Positions 45,598-52,782 of a stretch of 64,000 nt of DNA are shown one piece after another. Origin of the DNA: Bradyrhizobium sp. ORS 278 (GTDB lineage: Bacteria > Pseudomonadota > Alphaproteobacteria > Rhizobiales > Xanthobacteraceae); assembly GCF_000026145.1 (NCBI RefSeq), contig NC_009445.1:620001-684000 (forward strand), given 5' to 3'. The position numbers were made by a program, and so were the translations under genes. Within the stretch, counting starts at the first letter, position 1. Each line of letters begins with the position of its first letter. The notes under the pieces are model-generated. The model searched no databases. It saw nothing but the letters and a program-made list of their open reading frames with translations, and was not told the origin of the DNA.

Positions 45598-45629
45598 AAA
45601 GCCCGGCCGCGAGGTCGGGCTTTTTGTTT
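45598..45629 (+). terminator. Rho-independent terminator of the CarD gene
   Basis: Stem AAAGCCCG / CGGGCTTT (45598-45605 and 45616-45623) followed by TTTTTG. Confidence 0.85.
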
Positions 45630-45761
45630 GGTGCCAGTCTGTCTGCCGGCCGTCCGCACGATCGGTACAGCCTCCGGGCTCGCTGCCCTCGTGCTCGCCT
45701 CCACGACGGCTCTGGCCTCTCAGCGATGGCTGGGGCGCGCGCTGGTGCCAAGCGCTCCATT

Positions 45762-45883
45762 GTCGTCCCGGCGAACGCCGGGACCCATAACCACAGAATG
45801 TCGTGGTTGCGGGAGGTGGACGCTCCAGCAGGCTCAGCAACGGAAAGCGGTGGTTATGGGTCCCGGCTCAAGGCCGGGACGAC
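45762..45883. repeat. Intergenic inverted-repeat element (GTCGTCCCGG family)
   Basis: Begins GTCGTCCCGGCGAACGCC and ends AAGGCCGGGACGAC, with CCATAACCAC / GTGGTTATGG inside. Sister elements lie at 8558-8708 and 22055-22190. Confidence 0.75.
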
Positions 45884-45962
45884 ACCTGTCGATTGCGCAT
45901 GGTCAGTGCCATGCATCTGATAGTTGGACGCGGAGCATGATCGCGAGACGTAGCGACGGCGC

Positions 45963-47465
45963 TCACTCCACCACGATCTTCACGCGATCGCGGACCTTGA
46001 CCTGGGCGCGGGCGTCGAGGCCGTTGAGGACGCGGAAGCGCTCGATCGGGCGGTCGACGCCGGTCATGCGGTGGGCGAGGGACTCGACGGTGTCGCCGGG
46101 CTGCACGGTGATGACCTTGATGCGCAGCGGCCGGGCCGACTGGATCTCCTCCAGGCTGAGCCGGCGGAACGAGTTCACCGTCTCCCGCGCATTGCGCTCG
46201 CTCTCGGTGGTCTTCTGGCGCGAGGCGAAGATGAAGCGGTAGACGTCGCTGCCGACCCGCAGCGCGTAGACCTTGAACTGCCAGGGATCGCCGCTGGCGC
46301 TGGTGGAGGCCGCCGGGAAGCCGTTGATTGTCAGCTCCTCGGTCGACGATCTGTCGACGTTCTCCATCCAGCCGGAATTGAGATAGTCGCCCAGCGTCTG
46401 CTGAGCCGGCACACGCACCACGTCGAAGCGCATCGCCTGGGCGCCGCCCTCGCGGACGCCGATCACCGCCTGGGCGGTGTTGTCGAGCGTGAAGTTCTCC
46501 GGCGCCTGGAACGTGAAGCCGAGCTTCGGATGCAGGAAGCGGCGGCCGCGCACGAAGCCCTCGCTCGGGTCCTCGCCATAGACGATGTTGTCGACCGCGG
46601 CGAGATAGGTTTCGCGGTCGTGCTCCTTGGCGTCCGCCGAGACGTATTGCTTGGCGATCGCCGCGGCGTTCTGGACGCGCTCGGGCGTGGCCGGGTGCGA
46701 CGACAGGAAGTCCTGCGCCCGCGGGTCGATTGCGACCTTACCGGCCTTCAGCTCGGCGTTGCGTTCCATCGAGGTCAGGAACCGCGCCGCGCCATAGGGA
46801 TCGAACTTCGCCTTGGCGGAGATCCCGACGCCGATGCCGTCGGCCTCGAACTCCTGCGTGCGCGAGAAGCTCGCCATCGTCAGCTTGGTCTTGGCCAGCG
46901 CCAGTGCGGTGAGATCCGGATCGTTGCCCATATCGGACACGACGCGGGTGACCACCGCGGCCTGGCGCGCCTGATCCTCGCGGATCGCGGCGTGGCGGGC
47001 CAGCACATGCGCCATCTCGTGGCTCAGCACCGAGGAGAGCTCGGAGGTGTCGTTAGCGAGCGCGATCAGGCCGCGCGTGACGTAGAGCTGGCCGGTCGGC
47101 AGCGCGAAGGCGTTCACTGCGCCGGAGTTGAGGATGGTGACCTTGTAGCCCTGGTCCGGCCTGTCCGACACGGCCACCAGCCGATCGACGATCCGGCCGA
47201 TCAGCGCCTCGAGCTGGGGATCCTCATAGGCACCGCCGTAAGTTGCAAGGATGCGTTCATGCTCGCGGTCGCTCGCTGGCGTGGTCTGTACGATCGCCGG
47301 CTTGGGCCGCGGCGTCGGCATTGGCGCCGTCGCCTGCTGCAACTTGCCCATGTCGCTGCAACCGGCCAGCGCGAGCCCCAGGCACAGCAACGCCGGTGCG
47401 ATCCGCGAACCGCAGTTCACTACCAACATGCGCCTTCGAACAGACAGGTCCACGTCGCTACTCAC
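45963..47465 (-). CDS. M48-family zinc metalloprotease lipoprotein with LysM-like C-terminus
   Basis: 500 residues. The N-terminus carries a lipobox (LALAGCSD near residue 32), so it is probably an outer-membrane or periplasm-facing lipoprotein of the BepA/LoiP type. The peptidase domain has the zinc motif SHEMAHVLARHAA near 150 and the third ligand region EADGIGV near 212. The C-terminus (VQPGDTVESLAHRMTG) resembles a LysM peptidoglycan-binding motif. Likely clears misfolded envelope proteins or assists outer membrane assembly. The nuclease-like gene stops 13 bases before it in the same direction, so the two form an operon. Confidence 0.87.
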   Translation of the reverse strand: MSSDVDLSVRRRMLVVNCGSRIAPALLCLGLALAGCSDMGKLQQATAPMPTPRPKPAIVQTTPASDREHERILATYGGAYEDPQLEALIGRIVDRLVAVSDRPDQGYKVTILNSGAVNAFALPTGQLYVTRGLIALANDTSELSSVLSHEMAHVLARHAAIREDQARQAAVVTRVVSDMGNDPDLTALALAKTKLTMASFSRTQEFEADGIGVGISAKAKFDPYGAARFLTSMERNAELKAGKVAIDPRAQDFLSSHPATPERVQNAAAIAKQYVSADAKEHDRETYLAAVDNIVYGEDPSEGFVRGRRFLHPKLGFTFQAPENFTLDNTAQAVIGVREGGAQAMRFDVVRVPAQQTLGDYLNSGWMENVDRSSTEELTINGFPAASTSASGDPWQFKVYALRVGSDVYRFIFASRQKTTESERNARETVNSFRRLSLEEIQSARPLRIKVITVQPGDTVESLAHRMTGVDRPIERFRVLNGLDARAQVKVRDRVKIVVE

Positions 47466-47478
47466 GTACCCTCAGCGG

Positions 47479-48294
47479 TCAATTGCCGCTCAAAATCTCA
47501 ATCTGCGCGCTCTGCGTCAGTTCCAGCCTCGGACCCGCATGCGCTTCAATCCAACCGCGCACCCGAACCTGCCGATTCGCAAGTGATTTGACGTCGATGC
47601 CGGCACCTTCCAATACCGCCATCATACGCTTTGGAATAATCACAGCGAAGCCCCGTGTCCAGTTACGAGCGAAGTTCAGATAGGTCGTTGTCCCTGCCTG
47701 TCGTACGGACAACACCTTCCCTTCGACAACCGTAAATAGCCCTACGCCAGCCAAAATATCGTCTGGACTTTCAGCGTTTTTTATGACGGTCCCCATATTC
47801 CAGAGCCCCCGTCGCGCAGCCCGCGCCTCGGTCTCCGCCGCAGCCAGGCTGAGGGCGCAGTCGCGGTCAGGCAGGTCGATGCCGCGGAGCACGGCGCCCT
47901 GCCGCAGCAGTTCGCTCTGGGCGGATTGGTCGGCACCGGCGACGAAGGCGAAGGCGCGCTGCCGGCCGTAGCGGTCCGGTGCGTCATCGTCGCCGCGCAG
48001 CACGATGTCGCGGTCGCGCAGCAGCGCGACGAGCGCGTCCGTCGCCGCCGCGCGATGCTCGGGCGCTGGCGCCTCGATGCCGGCGAGCCGGATCTCGCGG
48101 CCATCGCTCAGGCGCACGCTGCGCGCATCGACGATCTCGCTGACATGACCGTCGCCAAGCTCGGCGAACGTGCAGGGAGCGCCAAGGCCCGTCGATGCCG
48201 TCACGACCACGACGGCCGATGCCGCGATGGCCGTCGCAACCGGCGTCACGCCGGCGAGCCTTGGTCTGCAGATCATCATGCGTGCACGCGCCAT
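47479..48294 (-). CDS. Exported thermonuclease-like (SNase fold) protein
   Basis: 271 residues. An N-terminal hydrophobic stretch, then C near residue 41, suggests a signal peptide or anchor. The middle matches the staphylococcal-nuclease family (EIRLAGIEAPAPE near 75, DRYGRQRAFAFV near 120, GLWNM near 166), with the active-site-like Arg and Asp pairs only partly conserved. A second beta-rich region (about 190-271) includes TYLNFARNWTRGFAVIIPK. It is upstream of the M48 protease, 13 bases apart, so both are likely envelope proteins. Nuclease activity is doubtful without checking the catalytic residues. Confidence 0.75.
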   Translation of the reverse strand: MARARMMICRPRLAGVTPVATAIAASAVVVVTASTGLGAPCTFAELGDGHVSEIVDARSVRLSDGREIRLAGIEAPAPEHRAAATDALVALLRDRDIVLRGDDDAPDRYGRQRAFAFVAGADQSAQSELLRQGAVLRGIDLPDRDCALSLAAAETEARAARRGLWNMGTVIKNAESPDDILAGVGLFTVVEGKVLSVRQAGTTTYLNFARNWTRGFAVIIPKRMMAVLEGAGIDVKSLANRQVRVRGWIEAHAGPRLELTQSAQIEILSGN

Positions 48295-48451
48295 GCCGCA
48301 TCATCGCACGAAATTTGCGTTCCACTGAGCGGAAAACAGCGGCATCCGAGCGCTTTGTTAGGCGCTTGCCGCATGCGTGGGCCTGCGCCATGATGTCAAC
48401 TATCAACGAGGCCGTCGCCACGCAGCGGCGTGCCCGGCTGGGAGGATATCG

Positions 48452-49675
48452 ATGAGCAGATCCATTCGCGGCGCGGCAGCGTCATTGATCGTGCTGGCCG
48501 CGGCGCTGACGCTGTCGGCCACCGCGGCGCTGGCGCAGAGCAAGCCGCCGCTGAAGATCGGCGGCATTCTCGACATGTCGAGCCTCTACGCCGACATCAC
48601 GGGCCCCGGCAGCGAGGCCGCGGCGAAGATGGCGGTCGAGGATTTCGGCGGCGAGGTGCTGGGACGCAAGATCGAGGTGATCGCGGCCGACCATCTCAAC
48701 AAGGCCGATCTCGCCGCCAACATCGCGCGCGACATGCTCGACAATCAGGGCGTCGAGATGATCTGGGACGTCGCGGCCTCGGCCACCGCGCTCGCCGCCG
48801 GCGAGATCGCCAAGGCGCGTAACAAGATCATCATCTTCAACGGCCCGGGCTCTGTGCGCCTCTCCAACGAGGCCTGCGGCCCGTACACCGTGCACTACGT
48901 CTTCGACACGTTTGCGCAGGCCAACGTCACCGGCCTCGCGGCCGTGAAGTCCGGCCTCGACAGCTGGTTCTTCCTCACCGCCGACTACGCGTTCGGCCAG
49001 GACCTCGAGAAGGACACCAGCGCGGTGGTGGTGAAGTCGGGCGGCAAGGTGCTCGGCAGCGTGCGCCATCCGCTCAACACCTCGGACTTCTCCTCATTCC
49101 TGCTGCAGGCCCAGGCCTCCAAGGCCAAGGTGATCGGGCTCGCCAATGCCGGCGGCGACACCATCAACGCGATCAAGCAGGCGGCGGAGTTCGGCATCAG
49201 CAAGAGCGGCCAGAAGCTGTCGCCGCTGCTCGCCTTCGTCTCCGACATCGACAGCGTCGGGCTGGAGACGGCGCAGGGGCTCCTGGTGGCGGAAGCGTTT
49301 TATTGGGATCTCAACGACGACACCCGCGCCTTCACCAAGCGTTTCATGGAGCGCACCAGGCGCGTGCCGACCTCTGCGCAGGCCGGCGTGTATTCCTCGG
49401 TGACGCACTATCTCCAGGCCGTGAAGGCCGCGGGCACCACCGATCCCGACGCCGTCATGAAGCTGATGCGCGCGACCCCGATCAACGACATGTTCGCGAA
49501 GGGCGGGCGGATCCGCGAGGACGGCCGGATGGTGCACGACATGTATCTGTTCGAGGTGAAGAAGCCGTCGGAGTCCAAGGGCAAATCCGACGACTACAAG
49601 CTGCTCGCGACCGTGCCAGGCAACGAGGCGTTCCAGTCGCTGGAGTTGTCGCGTTGTCCGCTGGTGAAGAAATGA
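48452..49675 (+). CDS. Branched-chain-amino-acid-type ABC transporter substrate-binding protein
   Basis: 407 residues from ATG 48452, preceded by GGGAGG. Signal peptide cleaved after ALA near residue 28. Periplasmic-binding-protein type I fold of the Leu/Ile/Val family: LKIGGILDMSSLYADITGPGSEA and GRKIEVIAADHLNKADLAAN. No permease or ATPase lies beside it. The adjacent acyl-CoA genes suggest it binds an acid or aromatic substrate that they catabolise, but the ligand cannot be told. Confidence 0.9.
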   Translation: MSRSIRGAAASLIVLAAALTLSATAALAQSKPPLKIGGILDMSSLYADITGPGSEAAAKMAVEDFGGEVLGRKIEVIAADHLNKADLAANIARDMLDNQGVEMIWDVAASATALAAGEIAKARNKIIIFNGPGSVRLSNEACGPYTVHYVFDTFAQANVTGLAAVKSGLDSWFFLTADYAFGQDLEKDTSAVVVKSGGKVLGSVRHPLNTSDFSSFLLQAQASKAKVIGLANAGGDTINAIKQAAEFGISKSGQKLSPLLAFVSDIDSVGLETAQGLLVAEAFYWDLNDDTRAFTKRFMERTRRVPTSAQAGVYSSVTHYLQAVKAAGTTDPDAVMKLMRATPINDMFAKGGRIREDGRMVHDMYLFEVKKPSESKGKSDDYKLLATVPGNEAFQSLELSRCPLVKK

Positions 49676-49713
49676 CCTTTGGACGGCCGTGGAGCGGGTC
49701 CGCCCACGGCTTC

Positions 49714-49815
49714 CGTCGTTCCGGGGCAACGCGCCAGCGTTGAACCCGGAGCCTCGACATGAGTCCATCATCTCGGGATTCCGGGTTCGACGCTGACGCG
49801 TCGCCCCGGAATGAC
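49714..49815. repeat. Intergenic inverted-repeat element (CGTCGTTCCGGGG family)
   Basis: Begins CGTCGTTCCGGGGC and ends CGCCCCGGAATGACG, complementary ends; related to 13171-13323. Confidence 0.7.
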
Positions 49816-49847
49816 GGGTCCACAACTCGGATATCGGAGCATCAGCC

Positions 49848-50639
49848 ATGACCAACACCGCCGTCCTGCAGCACCTCGATGCCGGCCTGCTCACGATCAC
49901 GATGAACCGCCCCGAGCGGCGCAATGCGCTGAACAGCGACATGACCAAAGGCCTGGTCGAGGCGGCGCAGCGCGCGGCCAACGATCCGGACGTGCGCGCC
50001 GTGCTGCTCAAGGGCGCCGGCGGCACGTTCTGCGTCGGCGGCGACGTCAAGGCGATGGCCGAGGCCAAGACGGCTCCGTCGTTCGAGACCAAGGCGACGA
50101 CCTTGCGCGAGCGCATGGAGGTGTCCCGGCTCTTGCACCAGATGCGGAAGCCGGTCGTCGCGCAGATCGATGGCGCCGCGGCCGGCGCCGGACTGTCGAT
50201 CGCACTCGCCTGCGATCTCCGCGTCGCCGGCGAATCCGCCAAGATCACGACGGCCTTCGCCAAGGTGGGACTGTCAGGCGATTTCGGCGGCACCTACTTC
50301 CTCACCCAGCTGCTCGGCAGCGCCAAGGCGCGCGAGCTGTACCTGACCTCGCCGATCCTCTCCGCGCGCGAAGCCCTGGCGCTGGGCATGGTGACGAAGG
50401 TGGTGCCCGACGCCGAGGTCGAGGCCGCCGCGCGCGAGCTCGCGATGTCGCTGGCTCAAGGCCCGAGCGTCACGCTCGGCTACATCAAGCGCAACATCAA
50501 CAATGCCGAGACGATGACCCTGGAAGCCTGCTTCGATGCCGAAGCCGTGCACCACTCGCGCTGCAGCGACACCGAGGATCACAAGGAGGCTGCGCGAGCC
50601 TTCGTCGAGAAGCGCGTGCCCGTGTTCAAGGGGCATTAG
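49848..50639 (+). CDS. Enoyl-CoA hydratase/isomerase family protein
   Basis: 263 residues with the crotonase fold: MNRPERRNALN near 16, FCVGGDVKAM near 63, GAAAGAGLSIALACDLRVA near 107 (oxyanion-hole strand) and GDFGGTYFLTQLLG near 145. The downstream acyl-CoA dehydrogenases suggest it hydrates an enoyl-CoA in the same beta-oxidation-like pathway. The start ATG is preceded by ATCAGCC only, a weak ribosome-binding site. Confidence 0.92.
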   Translation: MTNTAVLQHLDAGLLTITMNRPERRNALNSDMTKGLVEAAQRAANDPDVRAVLLKGAGGTFCVGGDVKAMAEAKTAPSFETKATTLRERMEVSRLLHQMRKPVVAQIDGAAAGAGLSIALACDLRVAGESAKITTAFAKVGLSGDFGGTYFLTQLLGSAKARELYLTSPILSAREALALGMVTKVVPDAEVEAAARELAMSLAQGPSVTLGYIKRNINNAETMTLEACFDAEAVHHSRCSDTEDHKEAARAFVEKRVPVFKGH

Positions 50640-50651
50640 CACCACACTTTC

Positions 50652-50766
50652 CGTCATTGCGAGGAGCGAAGCGACGAAGCAATCCAGGGTGATTGTGTCA
50701 GCTCTGGATAGCTTCCGTCTTCGCTCTGCGAGGTCCGGCGGACAAGTCGCTGCGCTCGCAATGACG
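50652..50766. repeat. Intergenic inverted-repeat element (CGTCATTGCGAG family)
   Basis: Begins CGTCATTGCGAGGAGC and ends GCTGCGCTCGCAATGACG, complementary ends; the CAATCCAG box is present. The same family appears at 56434-56507 and, as separated halves, at 59871-60044. Confidence 0.8.
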
Positions 50767-50818
50767 CCAGAGAGGCCGTTGGTTGGCGTGAACTGGCGAT
50801 ACAGCAAACAGGATTCCC

Positions 50819-51604
50819 ATGCCTTACCTCCATTTGCGCCAGGTCTGCCTGGTCGCCCCGGCGCTCGAGCCGGTCGTCTCCGACATCGCCGCGATCATGG
50901 GCCTGGAGATCTGCTACCGCGATCCGCATGTCGGCAAAGACGGCCTGGAGAACGCGCTGCTGCCGGTCGGGCCGATCCTGCTCGAGGTCGTCGCGCCAAA
51001 GCGCGAAGGCACGGCGGCAGGACGTTTTCTCGACAAGACCGGCGGCCGCGGCGGCTACATGGCGATCTTCGCCTGCGATGATCCTGACGGCCGCGCAGCC
51101 GTTGCGAATGCGATGGGCGTGCGCACCGCCAACATCATCAATCATCCGCCCTATCACGGCGTGCAGCTGCATCCCCGCGACTGCCGCGCGGCGTTCATCG
51201 AGCTCAACCACACCACGGGCAGCGACGACGTGCTGGGGCCGTATCCGCCGGCGGGTCCGGACTGGACGCGCGCGATCCGCCGCGATGTGACGACGGCGCT
51301 GACCGAGGTGGTGCTGGAAAGCCCGGAGCCGGCCTCGCTCGCGGCGCATTGGGGGCGGATCCTTGATCACGCTCCGACGCAGTGCGCCGAAGGCTGCCAA
51401 AAGGGAGCCGAGGAGTGCGCCCAAGAGCTCGTGCTGCCGAACGCCCGTATTCGCGTCGAGCGCGGCGAGCGTGAACTGATGAGCGGCCTGACCTTCCGCG
51501 TCGCCGACGCGGCGCGCGTGATCGGAGCCGCCCGCGCCCGCGGCCATGCGGTCGCCAACGATGTTTTCACGGTCGGAGGTGTCGCGTTCCAGCTGATGAT
51601 GTGA
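50819..51604 (+). CDS. VOC (glyoxalase-like) family protein
   Basis: 261 residues with a glyoxalase-like arrangement: HLRQVCLVAP at the start, VGPILLEVVAPK near 55, GGYMAIFACDDP near 77 and a second half with GRILDHAPTQCAEG. The fold usually binds a divalent metal. No function can be assigned. It closes the left side of the island region: the genes at 51699-55508 lie beyond its end. Confidence 0.8.
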   Translation: MPYLHLRQVCLVAPALEPVVSDIAAIMGLEICYRDPHVGKDGLENALLPVGPILLEVVAPKREGTAAGRFLDKTGGRGGYMAIFACDDPDGRAAVANAMGVRTANIINHPPYHGVQLHPRDCRAAFIELNHTTGSDDVLGPYPPAGPDWTRAIRRDVTTALTEVVLESPEPASLAAHWGRILDHAPTQCAEGCQKGAEECAQELVLPNARIRVERGERELMSGLTFRVADAARVIGAARARGHAVANDVFTVGGVAFQLMM

Positions 51605-51698
51605 CGCCTATACGGCCGAGCGCAGGCCGCTGCCTTGGCCGAGACAGAGCGTCCACGGCCGGTCGATCAAACGACTGTTCAATCAAACGGCCGGTCAA

Positions 51699-52148
51699 TC
51701 AATCCGGCCCCAGCTCGCGATAGGTCGCGCGAAAGACGATGTCGGCCACCGCATAGATTTCGCCGCCGGGGTTCTGCACCAGCCAATCCGTAGGGCCGCC
51801 AATGGCTGGGTCAGTCTCCGCATAGCCGGCCACGATGGTCCGTAGCAAGAATGGTCTGCCCACCTGATAGGCACTAATGATCGCGTGCTTTTCGTACATG
51901 TTCGGCTGATCGCCATCGACCGTTCCGTACGTCTCTACGAAGGCCTCGCGATTGCAACCATAGATATCCCCGGTTGGCTGCCCGTTGCTCAGGGGTATGA
52001 TAATCCAGCTTCCTTCCGGAAGTTGCTGAACTCCCCACGGCTTCTGGAAAGAGAACGCATCGTCCGAACGGAAGGCGAGGACCCTGCTGACCTTTCGGTA
52101 TCGCTTCGCCATGGATCCGTCGAACGCGATGTAATCCGGTTCCATCAT
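51699..52148 (-). CDS. Small protein with two PGDYG-like units, unknown function
   Basis: 150 residues from ATG at 52148; the longer frame (52238) would overlap the start of the divergent gene. Two similar units are visible: GSWIIIPLSNG...FVETY (near 44-75) and TDWLVQNPGGEIYAVADIVF with ATY (near 122-148), a pattern like PGDYG-type domains. No signal peptide or membrane segment. It shares an 88-base divergent region with the gene at 52237, so the three genes may form one unit. Role unknown. Confidence 0.6.
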   Translation of the reverse strand: MMEPDYIAFDGSMAKRYRKVSRVLAFRSDDAFSFQKPWGVQQLPEGSWIIIPLSNGQPTGDIYGCNREAFVETYGTVDGDQPNMYEKHAIISAYQVGRPFLLRTIVAGYAETDPAIGGPTDWLVQNPGGEIYAVADIVFRATYRELGPD

Positions 52149-52236
52149 CGCTTCTACTTGCGCTAGAGTAGTGGCCGGGAAGCTACCAAAGTCTGGCCTG
52201 AATTGAAACCGCGGTCGATGGAGAAGGAGACAGGAC

Positions 52237-52782
52237 ATGACCGATCAGCGCAAGATGAGCCTGAGCGAGTTGCAGAACGAGATCGAACCATGGCTCCCGG
52301 TTGGACTCAGCGCGGCCGAAGTGACCGAAGGCGTTGCATTGGCGCTCGTGCCGCCGTCGCAGAGGACTCTCCCGATCGTCCGCAACCCCCTTGGCGAAAA
52401 TGAACTCTATGCCTGGAGCGAGGACGACGCGTCCGCGACGAAGCTCGCGCTCAAGCTGCTCGGCGAACTGATGAGCGCCCTCTTCAGCGGCCATGCCAGC
52501 CTGTTGAACCTGGGTATCGCGACCAAGGAGGTGGTCAGCTTCCTGATCGACATCTACCGCCACCATGTGCAGGTTCGTGACCCGCTTCAGATCAAGATCC
52601 TGTTGCTGCTGCGAGATGTAGAAGAAGGATTATCCGCCGACCAGATCTGGACGCGCCTCGGGCCCGACGAATCTATTGCCACGATCGAGCAAGCGTTGGA
52701 CGCGCTGACACAGACCGTCGCCAAGGGCGGCCCGCGCCCACTGGTACGCTGCGACCGGACGATCTGGAAAATCTTGGTGTGA
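52237..52782 (+). CDS. Companion protein of the TIR/CHAT gene, unknown function
   Basis: 181 residues with ATG 52237 preceded by AAGGAGACAGG. The end of the protein (about 120-181: QIKILLLLRDVEEGLSADQIW, TRLG, IEQALDALTQTVAKG, LVRCDRTIWKILV) looks like a winged-helix domain. No signal or membrane segment. Its stop overlaps the GTG start of the next gene (GTGA at 52779-52782), a strong sign of translational coupling and of joint function. Function unknown; it could sense the trigger or dock the effector. Confidence 0.7.
   Translation: MTDQRKMSLSELQNEIEPWLPVGLSAAEVTEGVALALVPPSQRTLPIVRNPLGENELYAWSEDDASATKLALKLLGELMSALFSGHASLLNLGIATKEVVSFLIDIYRHHVQVRDPLQIKILLLLRDVEEGLSADQIWTRLGPDESIATIEQALDALTQTVAKGGPRPLVRCDRTIWKILV

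Noticed and set aside
46071..47591. A 506-codon plus-strand frame
   Set aside because: Antisense to the M48 protease, whose zinc motif and lipobox are clear.
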